A DNA stretch of 64,000 bases from a bacterium (GCA_026709025.1 JAPOTT010000009.1:1-64000); one strand, 5' to 3'; counted from the stretch's first letter, positions 53,651 to 63,588 are shown. Numbers and translations: made by a program. The notes: generated by a model not told the origin, from the letters alone.

Positions 53651-54634
53651 CTATTCTCTAAAGCCCTGTCCCCTGATTGCCATTTCTTCGGGTGGGGTAG
53701 GGCCGTAACGTCTCCAAGCCCAACCTGAAAAACCACCTATCACAATCATCAAAACACCAAATAAGGCCATATCCAACAAGCGTCCGTTGAGGTCTCCAAG
53801 TAAGGCCTCGTGGATGGATTGGGCAGCCCTAACGGTGTTGGTTTTGCTGATCAGCACAGCAAGCAGTGCTCGGGTGCCGTAAATGCCCACTGCTAGCAAA
53901 CCTGCCATGCCTGAGACACCGATGCCGATGGCCCACACAACCCGGGTACGAGAAGGCGAAAGCAACAGCGCTGCAATGCCGCACATGATCATTAATGAGA
54001 TGGTGGCAGATCGTCTATCTTGGAGTTGACCGATGAACTCCCAGAAACGGTCGCCGGGCACTGCGCGTTGCAAAACGGTTATCACGCCAGCATCAGCAGG
54101 CGGATTGATGGCGTTTAAAAATGACAGCTCCTCGTTGGTGGCAATTTCAGCCAGAGTCTGATTGAAGATGGGCCGAAGATCTGCCCGCACACTAAGCAAA
54201 GGCGGGTTGGCTACTAGCGTGCCTGCTTCGACAGCCAAGATGTCTTGATGGGTTTGACGTATAACCCCCGCAAGCAAACCAGCGTTGGCTGTGCTGTTCA
54301 ACAGCCTTGTAACCACCGGTGGAATGTCGGTTTGCAGGGTGAGTTCAACACCTGCTGCCCCTGCGGGTGCCGCTGGTTGATTGGCCATATCAATGGCTGA
54401 GGTAACAAAGGAATCGGCTACAACGCTTTGTATGTCCTCGTCGGCGAAGATATCGCCTAGTTCTGTGGCGAAGCGATCTTCGTCAAACAACACGAGGTTG
54501 GAATAAGTGGCTAGCGCCGAGAACCCGGCACCAATCACCACAATTAACAACAACAACACCGACACCGCCTCGCGAATCGTGCGAGAGGTGACGCTGCGCC
54601 ACGCCTTAACTAGCTGGGTTAGGTACTGCTCCAC
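53651..54634 (-). CDS. Actinobacterial integral membrane protein of unknown function
   Basis: 327 residues. One N-terminal transmembrane helix (about 24-46), a long extracytoplasmic domain (about 47-205) with FDEDRFATELGDIFADEDIQ and VIRQTHQDILAVEAG, then three helices (about 208-226, 232-258, 290-310). I recognise the general organisation of actinobacterial membrane proteins with an N-terminal helix plus a long loop, but no function. GTG start at 54634, divergent from the reductoisomerase-like gene. Confidence 0.75.
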   Translation of the reverse strand: MEQYLTQLVKAWRSVTSRTIREAVSVLLLLIVVIGAGFSALATYSNLVLFDEDRFATELGDIFADEDIQSVVADSFVTSAIDMANQPAAPAGAAGVELTLQTDIPPVVTRLLNSTANAGLLAGVIRQTHQDILAVEAGTLVANPPLLSVRADLRPIFNQTLAEIATNEELSFLNAINPPADAGVITVLQRAVPGDRFWEFIGQLQDRRSATISLMIMCGIAALLLSPSRTRVVWAIGIGVSGMAGLLAVGIYGTRALLAVLISKTNTVRAAQSIHEALLGDLNGRLLDMALFGVLMIVIGGFSGWAWRRYGPTPPEEMAIRGQGFRE

Positions 54635-54693
54635 TGTGATTAGTTTGCCCGTTGTTTGTGGGTTTTAGGCGCATTACCCCTAGCGTTGCCAAA

Positions 54694-55674
54694 ATGAACG
54701 GTTTTTTTTATGAACAAGATGCTGATTTAGAAGTTCTAGCAGGCCAACGTGTGGCCGTGGTGGGCTATGGGAATCAAGGTAGACCGTGGGCTTTGAACAT
54801 GCGCGATGCGGGACTGTCGGTAACGGTGCATGTGCGCGCAGACGACAGCCGCGCTCAAGCCCGCCAAGATGGTTTTGAGGTGGGTGAGATTGCCGAGTCA
54901 CAAGATGCCGATGTGATCTGCGTGTTGGTTCCTGATGACGCGGTGGCCGGGTTAGGGCTCAGCCCCAAAGACGAGGCTCTCACCGTTGTGGCAAGCGGCT
55001 ATACCTTGGCATTTGAGCGTTTTTCGCCTCCCGGGGATGTGGTGATGGTAGCGCCGCGAATGTTGGGGCCTGAGGTGCGGCGCTGTTATGAGCAGGGTGT
55101 GGGTTTCATAACTGCTGTAGGGGTGTTCCAAGATAGCACCGGCAATGCTGAGGCCCGGATGTTGGCGGTGGCTAGCGCCATTGGCGGGTTGCGCCAAGGG
55201 GCCATCTGCATGACCCCTCACCAAGAGGCTGTTTTGGATTTAGCGGTGGAGCAGCTTTTGTCTCCAGCACTTACCCACATAAATACCACTTTTGCGATGG
55301 TGCTTTTAGAACATGGCATTCCCCTAGAGGCTATTACCACCGAATTGTTTTTTTCTGGGGAGGTGGAGCGCAACTACAGGCTCCTGCGAGAAGAGGGGTT
55401 TGTGGCACAGCTAGACCATCACTCTCCGGCTAGCCAATACGGGCAGCTTTCTAGGCGGGGACGTTACGATCATCTTGATGTAGCAGCCACGATGAAGGAG
55501 TTGCTAGCTGATATTGCATCGGGCAGGTTTGCGGATGAGTGGGATGCTGAGGCCGCTGCGGGAGCGCCTCGACTAGCGGAGCTGCGTGCCGAGCACGCGG
55601 GCGAGTTGATGAAGGCAGTTGAGGCAGATCTGCGCTCCAAACTCGGTCCCCAAGCTGTACAGACACAAGACTAG
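54694..55674 (+). CDS. Ketol-acid reductoisomerase-like protein
   Basis: 326 residues from ATG 54694 (MNGFFYEQDADLEVLAGQRV); an earlier in-frame start at 54652 adds non-family residues. NADPH loop VAVVGYGNQGRPWALNMRDAG, then VVMVAPRMLGPEVRR and EAVLDLAVEQLLSPA, where the metal-binding D...E of KARI (DLFGEQ) is kept as DLAVEQ. The C-terminal knotted domain is recognisable (ELFFSGEVERNYRLLREEG, SPASQYGQLSRRG) but diverged. No other branched-chain biosynthesis gene is adjacent, so it may be a paralogue acting on a different 2-keto acid. Confidence 0.8.
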   Translation: MNGFFYEQDADLEVLAGQRVAVVGYGNQGRPWALNMRDAGLSVTVHVRADDSRAQARQDGFEVGEIAESQDADVICVLVPDDAVAGLGLSPKDEALTVVASGYTLAFERFSPPGDVVMVAPRMLGPEVRRCYEQGVGFITAVGVFQDSTGNAEARMLAVASAIGGLRQGAICMTPHQEAVLDLAVEQLLSPALTHINTTFAMVLLEHGIPLEAITTELFFSGEVERNYRLLREEGFVAQLDHHSPASQYGQLSRRGRYDHLDVAATMKELLADIASGRFADEWDAEAAAGAPRLAELRAEHAGELMKAVEADLRSKLGPQAVQTQD

Positions 55675-55746
55675 GTTTTGCTTCAAAGCTCAGGCGCAGA
55701 AGCTCAGTGCGCCCAGTGCGCTCAGTGCAATAGCGCTGCTGGTTGG

Positions 55747-56088
55747 TTAGTTCAGGGGTGGGAGATGACCAAAATCCATGGTGAATGGTAAGTCTGGCTC
55801 GGGTTCGTCATCTTCTTGTTGAAACACCACACGGGTTTTCTCAGGTTCCAGAATCTCACCCACCGCTACCATTGCTGCGCCAAGAGCCGAGCCACCAGCC
55901 GAGCCTGTCATCTTCTCAACGAATCCTTCGGGGCGCACATAGTCGCGCGGATCGGCCCACTGAAACTCTAAGTTGTCGGGATCTTGGGGAGTGTGTGCGT
56001 CTTGTGGGTTGGGATCGTGTGGGTCGGTATCTTGCACGCTGGGATTGTGTGGGTCGGGCGTAACCTCGGGCTCTTGGGAATCGACCAT
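55747..56088 (-). CDS. Hypothetical acidic protein with a Pro/Asp/His-rich N-terminus
   Basis: 113 residues from ATG 56088. The first half is Pro/Asp/Gln-rich with irregular short repeats (DPHNP, DPHDPNPQD, TPQDPDN). The second half reads FQWADPRDYVRPEGFVEKM, GGSALGAAMVAVGEILEPEKT. No recognised family. Encoded 40 bases after the EF-G2 gene on the same strand and probably cotranscribed. Start uncertain: GTG 56109 is also in frame; the track's longest frame to 56160 would overlap EF-G2. Confidence 0.6.
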   Translation of the reverse strand: MVDSQEPEVTPDPHNPSVQDTDPHDPNPQDAHTPQDPDNLEFQWADPRDYVRPEGFVEKMTGSAGGSALGAAMVAVGEILEPEKTRVVFQQEDDEPEPDLPFTMDFGHLPPLN

Positions 56089-56128
56089 ATTTTCTAGGCT
56101 ATCGGGCACAGATGAGCGGCGGCAGGTT

Positions 56129-58168
56129 CTATTGCGCTGTGGCAGCTTCAGGTAACGCACCGTTTAGGATCTCATAGCCCACTCGCTTAGATGTAAAGCT
56201 GGCTCTGCCACCGGTAAGCGAGCGCAGTTCAATGGCGTAGCGCACCAGTTCGGCTTCGGGAACGATGGCGTGAATCACCTGTTGCCCCCACGGCCCTGCA
56301 TCTGTGCCTTGTAGTTGACCGCGACGCGAAGAGAGGTCGCCCATCACATCGCCCTGATATTCTGCAGCCACAGTGATTTCCACTTGGGCCATGGGCTCTA
56401 GCACCACAGGGTTGGCTTGAGCAAAAGCGGCGTTGAAGGCCAGCTTTCCAGCCATGGTGAAGCTGAACTCCGAGGAGTCCACCGAGTGGTGCTTGCCGTC
56501 ATACACAGTTGCTTTCACATCTACAATGGGGAAACCTAAGTCGGCCCCGTTGGACATGCCATCGCGAATGCCTGTCTCTACTGCAGGGATGTAGCCGCGC
56601 GGGATGGAGCCACCGGTTACGGCATTGATGAACTCAAAACCGCCTCCTCGAGGTAGTGGTTCGATGCGAACAAAGGCTACGCCGAACTGTCCATGACCAC
56701 CCGATTGTTTTTTGTGCTTCCCCTCCGCATCGCCGTTACCGGTAACGGTTTGGCGATAAGGCACCCGCAGTTCCTCGGTGTCTATTTCGATACCCATGCG
56801 TTCTAAGCGAGCTAAAGCTAGGCGTAGGTGGGCATCGCCTAGCCCCCACAGCAGGGTCTGGTGGGTTTCATCGTTACGTTCTAGGTGCAGCGATGGGTCT
56901 TCATCTGTGAGGCGGCGTAGGCCGGTGCCCAACTTGTCTTCGGCTGCTCGAGTGGTGGGAACGATGCCATAAGCCAAAACTGGAGCAGGCCACGGCTCTA
57001 GTTGCACCACAGCTTGTCCTGCGTTGGTGAGGGTGTCTGTGGTACGGGTTTGTTGAAGTTTGGTTACGCCGCCGATGTCGCCCGCAGCGATCTCGCCGAT
57101 GTCACTGGTGGAGCCGCCTAGCAGGCTCACCAAGCCGCGCAGCCGCTCGCTGTTGTTGTTGGTGGAGTTGTTGAGGTTGTCGTCGCGCCGGATTGTGCCC
57201 GAAAGTACCCGAAACAGCGAGATTTGACCCACATAGTCGTCGCTTATGGTCTTGAACACAAAGGCCAGCTGATCTGCTTTCGGGTTGCATTCTGGTTCTG
57301 TGGTTATGTCGCTCATCGTGACCGGTATCTTGCGAGATGTGGGCGGCGGGCCTATCTCAACCAAGAAGTTGGCTAGGCGGTCTACGGCGATGGGGCCAGT
57401 AGCCGAGCCGCACACCACAGGGAAGACAGAGCCATCCACAACGCCCCTGCTCAGCACCTCTTCAAGTTGGCTGGTGTCTGGTATGTTGCCCTCTAGGTAC
57501 TGCTCCAGCATTGTGTCATCGGCCACAACGATGCCCTCAATGAGCTGTTCATGCACAGTGGCCTCTAGGGCTTCCATTTCAGATGGGATTTCGGCTTCTT
57601 CTGCGGCACCACTGTCGTAGATGTAAGCCTTGTCGGTGAGCAGGTCGGCTATCCCGTGAAAATCGGCGCCTTCGCCAATGGGTAGCTCTAGGGGTGCTAT
57701 ACCTGCGCCGAAGGCTTCTTGCAGATCGCTCAGTACTGTTTGGAAGTTAGCGTGTTCGCGATCCAGCTTGTTGATGAATACGATGCGGGGCAGTCCAGCA
57801 TCGGCGGCCTGATGCCAAATGGCTGTGGCGCGATGGTCTACTCCACTAGATGCATCAATAACAAACACCAAAAGGTCGGCCACTTGTAGGGCTGCGTGGA
57901 GGTCGCCTGCGTAGTCGGGGGCACCAGGGGTGTCTAGGAGGTTGATCTTGTGGCCTTGCCACTCAAAGTTGGCTAGGGCTAGGGATTGACTGTGATGGGC
58001 TGCCTTTTCCTCGGGTGTGAAATCGCAGATGGATGTGCCATCTTCCACGCTGCCGGTGCGGTCGATCACCCCGGCTCGATACAGCATGGCCTCAGCTAGG
58101 GTGGTCTTGCCAGACCCTTGTGAGCCCACCAATGCCACGTTGCGTATCTTGTTGGTTGCAAAAGCCAT
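56129..58168 (-). CDS. fusA2: Elongation factor G-like GTPase (EF-G2/FusA2 type)
   Basis: 679 residues. G1 GSQGSGKTTL, G3 LLDTPGAPDYAGD, G4 FINKLDRE; then EF-G domains II to V with HGQFGVAFVRIEPLPRGGGF and GLGDAHLRLALARLERMG. The altered G1 (GSQGSGKT) and TISDDYVGQISLFRVLSG are typical of the EF-G2 paralogues in actinobacteria, not of the canonical EF-G encoded next to rpsL. Role not well defined; it may act in translation under stress. Confidence 0.88.
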   Translation of the reverse strand: MAFATNKIRNVALVGSQGSGKTTLAEAMLYRAGVIDRTGSVEDGTSICDFTPEEKAAHHSQSLALANFEWQGHKINLLDTPGAPDYAGDLHAALQVADLLVFVIDASSGVDHRATAIWHQAADAGLPRIVFINKLDREHANFQTVLSDLQEAFGAGIAPLELPIGEGADFHGIADLLTDKAYIYDSGAAEEAEIPSEMEALEATVHEQLIEGIVVADDTMLEQYLEGNIPDTSQLEEVLSRGVVDGSVFPVVCGSATGPIAVDRLANFLVEIGPPPTSRKIPVTMSDITTEPECNPKADQLAFVFKTISDDYVGQISLFRVLSGTIRRDDNLNNSTNNNSERLRGLVSLLGGSTSDIGEIAAGDIGGVTKLQQTRTTDTLTNAGQAVVQLEPWPAPVLAYGIVPTTRAAEDKLGTGLRRLTDEDPSLHLERNDETHQTLLWGLGDAHLRLALARLERMGIEIDTEELRVPYRQTVTGNGDAEGKHKKQSGGHGQFGVAFVRIEPLPRGGGFEFINAVTGGSIPRGYIPAVETGIRDGMSNGADLGFPIVDVKATVYDGKHHSVDSSEFSFTMAGKLAFNAAFAQANPVVLEPMAQVEITVAAEYQGDVMGDLSSRRGQLQGTDAGPWGQQVIHAIVPEAELVRYAIELRSLTGGRASFTSKRVGYEILNGALPEAATAQ

Positions 58169-58310
58169 TGCTTTCCCCCTGGATTTTGCCTATGTTGTGC
58201 GCCAAGCGCTGTGGGTTAGAGCCTAGTCAATTCTCACCCGTAGCGGTAACCGCTCCATCGGGCTGCTTGTTGGCCGCTTGTGTGGGGGCGTATTTGGTTA
58301 GGATTAGGTG

Positions 58311-58940
58311 ATGGGATTGTTTGGAAGCAAAAAGACTGCCATGGTTGCTGCCGAAGATGCGTTAGTTGGCCGTGATAGCGAGATGGTTGTGCCGGAGGCG
58401 CATTTTGTTACTGGTAATCGCCTAAAGCCGCCGTTTCCAGCCAACATCGAGCAGATCATGGTAGCGATGGGCTGTTTTTGGGGTGCTGAGCGGGTGTATT
58501 GGCAAGCTCCGGGGGTGTTCACCACTGCGGTGGGCTATGTTGCAGGGTTTACGCCCAATCCCACCTATGAGGAGGTGTGTTCGGGCCTCACTGGTCATAC
58601 AGAGGCGGTTTTGGTTGTGTTCGACCCTGATGTCAGCAGTTATGAAGAGATGTTGGCAGTGTTTTGGCAGAATCACAACCCAACACAGGGCATGCGCCAA
58701 GGCAACGATGTTGGCACTCAGTATCGCTCGGGTATCTACTGTTTTGAAGATGCCCAGCTAGTTGTAGCTGAGCAGTCTCGGGAGGATTACGGGGTTCGGC
58801 TCCGCGCGGCTGGTTATGGAGACATTACAACCGAGATAATGGCCGCTCCGGAGTTCTATTACGCCGAGGAGTACCACCAGCAGTACTTGGCCAAGGTGCC
58901 GGGAGGTTACTGCGGGTTAGGTGGAACAGGGGTTAAGTAG
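58311..58940 (+). CDS. msrA: Peptide methionine sulfoxide reductase MsrA
   Basis: 209 residues. Catalytic Cys in [12 protein letters not shown], then [24 protein letters not shown] split over two parts, [23 protein letters not shown] and a C-terminal [10 protein letters not shown] carrying the probable resolving Cys. Reduces methionine-S-sulfoxide in proteins. ATG 58311 chosen (a GTG three bases earlier is in frame). The 3' end overlaps the opposing SH3-like gene by 34 bases. Confidence 0.95.
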   Translation: MGLFGSKKTAMVAAEDALVGRDSEMVVPEAHFVTGNRLKPPFPANIEQIMVAMGCFWGAERVYWQAPGVFTTAVGYVAGFTPNPTYEEVCSGLTGHTEAVLVVFDPDVSSYEEMLAVFWQNHNPTQGMRQGNDVGTQYRSGIYCFEDAQLVVAEQSREDYGVRLRAAGYGDITTEIMAAPEFYYAEEYHQQYLAKVPGGYCGLGGTGVK

Positions 58941-59377
58941 CCAGCAAACACCCAGCCGGTGATGGTGGGTGTTTGGGCTTGCACCCAAGTACCGCTGGTT
59001 GAGGATTCAGATACTTGGCCGGTGAGCGTGACTGTGGAATCCAACTCGGCTGTACCCACAATCTGATGGTTAGTTCCCGGCCCGGCCCGCACGTTCAGCG
59101 CAGCGGGCACATCAAACACAGTCCAAACTGAGTTGGGCGGGTAGCGCTCATCGGTTGTGAGTGTGACCCCATCGGTGTTGGTATCAAACGGGGTGAGGCT
59201 GAGGTTGGGTTCGGCATTTGGTGACGAGGTGGGCGCGGTGGTGGCTTGGATGGCCGGGGCTTCGGAGGTGATGGTGACCCAATCAAATCCCCAAGCAGCC
59301 AAAATGCCCGCCAAGCCGAGGCCAACCATTATCAAACCTGCTGCCACCACACAGCAGACGATCGCTCTGATGCCCAT
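58907..59377 (-). CDS. Membrane-anchored protein with a bacterial SH3-like domain
   Basis: 156 residues. An N-terminal hydrophobic segment (about 5-30) acts as signal or anchor, then a Thr/Ser/Pro-rich linker and a bacterial SH3 domain: [28 protein letters not shown] (in two parts) with a final WVFAGYL. Such domains often bind wall peptides. Divergent from a 206-base region; the 3' end overlaps msrA by 34 bases on the opposite strand. Confidence 0.8.
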   Translation of the reverse strand: MGIRAIVCCVVAAGLIMVGLGLAGILAAWGFDWVTITSEAPAIQATTAPTSSPNAEPNLSLTPFDTNTDGVTLTTDERYPPNSVWTVFDVPAALNVRAGPGTNHQIVGTAELDSTVTLTGQVSESSTSGTWVQAQTPTITGWVFAGYLTPVPPNPQ

Positions 59378-59583
59378 AGAAACTCCTACCCTACAGGAGA
59401 GGCCGCAGGGTATCGGTGAGATGGGTGGTGCGTGTGGGTGGTGGGGTATCCACTAGGCGGGGCGGCTAGGGCGATACTGTCACAGGTGTGAAGTACTGTG
59501 CGAGTGGCACTACCAGCGACAAGGTGGCGTTCCAGCATCCCCGTCAGCTAAGTGCCGCGGGGAGAGAGCGGTAGGTTTGGGAG

Positions 59584-60363
59584 GTGTTTTTTGTTGAGAT
59601 TTATGAGCCGGTGGCTCGCATTATTTTGGCTAATCCGAAGCGGCGTAACGCGCTGAGCCTGCAGGTGATGCAAGAGCTAACTGCAGCGTTGCGGGAACTG
59701 GGCAACAACCAAAATGTTGGAGCGATTGTGATTGCCTCTGAGGGGTCTGCTTTTTCTGCGGGGCATGATCTGGCTGAAATGGTAGACCGCAGTGCAGGCT
59801 TTTATACCCAACTGTTTGGGGCCTGCACAGAGTTGATGCAGACCATCCACAACGTGCCACAACCGGTAATTGCGGAGGTGGCCGGTGTGGCCACAGCCGC
59901 TGGATGTCAGCTTGTGGCGGCATGCGATCTGGCTGTGGCATCTGCACAAGCAACCTTTGCTACGCCGGGAGTTCGTATTGGTTTGTTCTGTTCAACCCCG
60001 ATGGTGCCCATATCTAGAGCAGTAGGCCGCAAACGGGCCATGCAGATGCTGCTAACTGGTGAGGCCATCAGCGCCACAACTGCGGCTGAGTGGGGTTTGG
60101 TGAACCGTGTGGTGGAACCGCAAGAACTGCGTAGCGCCACCGATGAGCTAACTGCCAAGATCACCTGTTTTAGCAGCGACACAATCGCAAGGGGCAAGCA
60201 GGCGTTTTATCGTCAATTAGATTGTGGCGAGCCTGAGGCGTATGAGCTAACCGGTGCGGTGATGGCCGCAAATGCCGCTAGCGATGATGCCCAAGAAGGC
60301 ATGGATGCCTTTTTAGCAAAGCGCCCCCCGGCATGGTCGAAGCCATCCTCGGAGCGCCACTGA
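59584..60363 (+). CDS. Enoyl-CoA hydratase/isomerase family (ECHDC3-like)
   Basis: 259 residues, GTG 59584. FSAGHDLAEM forms the oxyanion hole; the segment VAGVATAAGCQLVAACDLAVAS and GVRIGLFCSTPMVPISR match the ECHDC3/enoyl-hydratase-like branch, in which the second catalytic Glu is absent. Probably acts on a CoA ester but hydratase activity is uncertain. A single gene between the SH3-like protein and mapB. Confidence 0.85.
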   Translation: MFFVEIYEPVARIILANPKRRNALSLQVMQELTAALRELGNNQNVGAIVIASEGSAFSAGHDLAEMVDRSAGFYTQLFGACTELMQTIHNVPQPVIAEVAGVATAAGCQLVAACDLAVASAQATFATPGVRIGLFCSTPMVPISRAVGRKRAMQMLLTGEAISATTAAEWGLVNRVVEPQELRSATDELTAKITCFSSDTIARGKQAFYRQLDCGEPEAYELTGAVMAANAASDDAQEGMDAFLAKRPPAWSKPSSERH

Positions 60364-60446
60364 AGCCCACCTGTGCGCCGTTAGCGCCATAAGCGACTGC
60401 ACACACTACTAGTGGTAACGCTCAGGTTCACTAAACTAGGCATTCT

Positions 60447-61406
60447 GTGGCAAAGCGAAAGCGCTCTAGGGGTGCTCTGTTGGAAGGGGTGCCCGTGTCG
60501 GAACCTCCAGTGCGGCCAGGGCTTGTGGGGCCGCGCCGTGTTGTGCCGCGTCACATTCAGCGCCCTGTGTATGCCCGAACGGGCGATCCAGGGCCTCCTA
60601 TATCGGCACCAGTGCGAACCCCCGATGAGGTGGTTGCAATGCGCCGGGCCGGGCAGCTAGCTGCAGAGGTGCTTTTGTTTGCGGGAAAGCTGGTGAAACC
60701 AGGCATACACACCGACCAAATTGATGCCCGTGTGCATGAGAAGATCGTACGTCGGGGGGCCTATCCCAGCCCCTTGAACTACCGCGGCTTTCCCAAGTCG
60801 GTTTGCACATCGGTAAACGAGGTGATCTGTCACGGTATACCCGACAGTCGCCCGCTGGCCGATGGCGACATCATCAACATAGATGTCACCGTGTACATCG
60901 ATGGGGTTCATGGCGATACTTCGGTTACCTTTGAGGTGGGTGAGGTAGACGAACACTCCCAGATGTTGGTGCGCGAGACCCGCAACGCTATGTACGCTGG
61001 CATCCAAGCGGTGCGCCCCGGGGCCCCAGTGCATGCCATCGGACGAGCTATTGAGCGTCATGCTCAGGCCCATCAACTAGGCGTGGTACGGGATTTCATC
61101 GGTCATGGCGTGGGCACCGAATTCCATAGCAGCCTGCAAATACCTCACTACTACGACCGCCGCCATGCCACATTGCTGGCCGACGCGATGACCTTCACCA
61201 TCGAACCCATGCTTACGTTGGGCACCCCAGATATGTACTTGTGGGACGACGAGTGGACTGCTGTAACCACCGATCAGCGTCGTAGCGCTCAGTTTGAGCA
61301 CACGCTGTTATGTGTATATGCCGACCAGGGTGCTGCAGGTAGTGGGGCAGAAATACTCACCCGAACTCCCGCTGGCGAGGGCGCAGCAGAGGTTTACGCT
61401 CGCTAA
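60447..61406 (+). CDS. mapB: Methionine aminopeptidase type I (MapB-like)
   Basis: 319 residues. Removes the initiator Met from new proteins. A Pro/Arg-rich leader of about 50 residues (GLVGPRRVVPRHIQRPVYA) is the PxxP-type extension of mycobacterial MetAP1c. The pita-bread domain follows with FPKSVCTSVNEVICHGIPDS, INIDVTVYIDGVHGDTSVTF (two metal Asp), FIGHGVGTEFH (His), FTIEPMLTLG (Glu) and FEHTLL (Glu). GTG start without a clear ribosome site. The stop overlaps the opposing DegV gene by a few bases. Confidence 0.93.
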   Translation: MAKRKRSRGALLEGVPVSEPPVRPGLVGPRRVVPRHIQRPVYARTGDPGPPISAPVRTPDEVVAMRRAGQLAAEVLLFAGKLVKPGIHTDQIDARVHEKIVRRGAYPSPLNYRGFPKSVCTSVNEVICHGIPDSRPLADGDIINIDVTVYIDGVHGDTSVTFEVGEVDEHSQMLVRETRNAMYAGIQAVRPGAPVHAIGRAIERHAQAHQLGVVRDFIGHGVGTEFHSSLQIPHYYDRRHATLLADAMTFTIEPMLTLGTPDMYLWDDEWTAVTTDQRRSAQFEHTLLCVYADQGAAGSGAEILTRTPAGEGAAEVYAR

Positions 61407-62326
61407 TCCCAATACCAAGCAAGGCCACGCACGCCGATGCCAGAGTTGATCATCATGGCCTGACCAAAGCCGCTGATGAAGCTCTCGGCTGGGGGCACCT
61501 CGACAGTTACCGCATCTAGCAGGGCCTGTGCGTGCTGGGGTGCCTCAGCGTGCAGGCTCACTAGGTACAACTGGGGTTGCTGAGGCTGCTGGACGTGGGG
61601 GCTTGTGTGCGAGTTGACATGGGGGCTTGTATGCGAGCGAGACTGCGATGCATCGGGTTCAGCAGGCTGAGTTTGGGCATAATTGTGGGGTAGGGTGCGC
61701 CGCCAAAGAGCTAGGAGGCGCTGGGTGGCTGCGTGATCGCTAAGTGCTGGGCGCATCTTGGCGATAGCACCGTGGCGAATTTGGAACAGCGGTCGCACGC
61801 CCAAACGATTGCCAGTACGCCCTGCTAGCTCTGGCACACGGCCGCTACGGATGAGCTGATCCAAGTTGCCCAGAGCACCGAGCAGCCTAATTCTTTGGGT
61901 CACATGTGTGGCTGCGGCTGCCACATCGGTGAGGTTAGCTCCAGCGTGGCTAGCTCGAGCAGCTGCTATTGCCACTAGAGCGAGCCCGCCTGCGGCTGTG
62001 CGGCTGTCGACTATCTGTGTGGGGCATGTGGCTTGTTGAGCAGCCAAGCTAGCTGCCTGATAGGTGCTACTCAAGGTGGCCGCCACCGTCAACACAATCA
62101 CTCCCTGGCCTTGATCTTGGGCAGCGATGGCTTGGGCAAACGCACCCGGAGAGGGGCTAGCCGAGGAATAGGTTTTGGCGGCCAAGATTTCAGACGTGGC
62201 CAACTCACCTTCTTGCACGGTGCGACCATCCACCGTGAGGCTGAGCGGCACCACGGCTATGTCCCACCTTTTTTGAACCTCGGTGGGAAGCGCTGCGGTG
62301 CTATCGGTAACGATGCCAACCGTCAT
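61403..62326 (-). CDS. DegV family fatty-acid-binding protein
   Basis: 307 residues. TVGIVTDSTAALPTEVQKRW at the start, VPLSLTVDGRTVQEGEL, TYSSASPSPGAF and VDSRTAAGGLALVAIA are DegV signatures; family members bind fatty acids and serve fatty-acid kinases. An insert of about 30 low-complexity residues (SHTSPHV twice, then QQPQQPQ) is encoded by a near-perfect tandem duplication around 61590-61645. Start overlaps the MFS gene stop by four bases. Confidence 0.9.
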   Translation of the reverse strand: MTVGIVTDSTAALPTEVQKRWDIAVVPLSLTVDGRTVQEGELATSEILAAKTYSSASPSPGAFAQAIAAQDQGQGVIVLTVAATLSSTYQAASLAAQQATCPTQIVDSRTAAGGLALVAIAAARASHAGANLTDVAAAATHVTQRIRLLGALGNLDQLIRSGRVPELAGRTGNRLGVRPLFQIRHGAIAKMRPALSDHAATQRLLALWRRTLPHNYAQTQPAEPDASQSRSHTSPHVNSHTSPHVQQPQQPQLYLVSLHAEAPQHAQALLDAVTVEVPPAESFISGFGQAMMINSGIGVRGLAWYWD

Positions 62327-63588
62327 CTAGCTTGTTCTGCGTCAAGCACCGGGCGCACCGTTGCTGCCGAAGCCAGCACCACCAAGCCCGATGCCAAAAG
62401 TACTAACCTGCTGCCAGCCAATCCAGCTTCGTTCAGACCATCGCCCACCGCTCCGGCCCCAAGAGCGGCGATGCCTAAACCAATGCGAATCACCACATGA
62501 AAGGCCGAAAACGCCAGCACCCGCTCTTGTTCAAGCAGAATACGAGATTGCAGTGCGCTGATCCCCGAGGTAAGCGCCACGGTTGCTCCAGCGCCAAAGC
62601 CAACAGCTCCTAAAAACGCCAGCCAAATGGTTGGGCTTTGACTCATCAGAGCCACAAGCGCTCCCATGGCTATGGCCCCGCGGCGGGTAAGCACCAACAG
62701 GTCTAGGTGGCGAGAACGATGGGCTAGGGCCAAGCCAGCACCCGCTCCCACCCCAAACAGCACTATCAAGATGCCGTACTGTGTGTCGGAGGCACCTAGT
62801 TCTTCGCGCACCAGTTTGATCCCCAAAGAGAAAAGCGCCCCAAGCCCCACGGCTGCGGCTGCGGTGGCGGGAAGTACCCGGCGCACTAACGGAATAGCCC
62901 AAGCATCGCGCAAGCCACGGGTTCCAACAGTTGCCTCGCCGGACGTTGCCTCGGCGGGTGTTGCTTCTGCTGGGCTTTGGTGAGCGCTGCTTTGCTGGGA
63001 CACAGGCTTGAGGGTGGCAATGCGGGCGATGAAGTAGGCCGACAGCACAAACGTGAGCCCATCGATGAAAAAAACCAGCGCATAAGGGTGCGCCCCGAGC
63101 CAGCCGCCATCCAAGGGTAGAGCAGCAAACATGGCAAAAAGCCCCGCCCCGATGGGGATGTTGCCATAAGACGAGCCCATCATGGCAGCGTTGGCCAGTG
63201 GCAGGTCGGTCTCGTCTACCAACTCGGGGATAGCCGAATCTCTAGATGCCAAGAACACCACGCTAGGGGCCTCTATCGCCAGCGCCCACAGGTACACCCA
63301 CCAAAGCTCTTGCACAAAGGGTACGGCTGCAATCATGGCCGCACGCAACAAGTCCATGATGATCATGGTGCGGCGACGGTCCCATTTGTGTACAAGCTTG
63401 GCGGCCAGCGTGCCTCCCACAGCCGCAGGGATGAGCCTAAAGGCTAAGATGCCCCCCACTGCGGTAGCTGAGTCGCTCAGGTGATCCACCAGCGCCATCA
63501 AAGCAAAGGTGCCCATCCAATCGCCCAAAGCCGAGGAACCCTGGCCAATCAGGAGTCGCCGAAAGTCAACTTGGTGGCGGAGGCTCAA
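62323..63588 (-). CDS. MFS transporter
   Basis: 421 residues with about ten to twelve hydrophobic helices. FRRLLIGQGSSALGDWMGTFALMALV begins the first helix pair (in two parts), DRRRTMIIMDLLRAAMIA is the conserved loop between helices 2 and 3 (D-R-x-x-R-R-T type), and a Thr/Ala/Glu-rich loop (SPAEATPAEATSGEATVG) separates the two halves. Resembles the enterobactin-exporter-like branch (MFS_3). Substrate unknown. Coupled to degV and plsY-like genes by four-base overlaps. Confidence 0.85.
   Translation of the reverse strand: MSLRHQVDFRRLLIGQGSSALGDWMGTFALMALVDHLSDSATAVGGILAFRLIPAAVGGTLAAKLVHKWDRRRTMIIMDLLRAAMIAAVPFVQELWWVYLWALAIEAPSVVFLASRDSAIPELVDETDLPLANAAMMGSSYGNIPIGAGLFAMFAALPLDGGWLGAHPYALVFFIDGLTFVLSAYFIARIATLKPVSQQSSAHQSPAEATPAEATSGEATVGTRGLRDAWAIPLVRRVLPATAAAAVGLGALFSLGIKLVREELGASDTQYGILIVLFGVGAGAGLALAHRSRHLDLLVLTRRGAIAMGALVALMSQSPTIWLAFLGAVGFGAGATVALTSGISALQSRILLEQERVLAFSAFHVVIRIGLGIAALGAGAVGDGLNEAGLAGSRLVLLASGLVVLASAATVRPVLDAEQAR

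Noticed and set aside
58242-58254. AGCGGT-A-ACCGCT dyad between EF-G2 and msrA
   Set aside because: A single 6-bp dyad with no second copy; could be chance, so not listed as a regulatory site.
59378-59583. Structured RNA in the G-rich gap before the GTG-started crotonase
   Set aside because: G-rich but no consistent stems that match a known RNA family could be drawn by eye.
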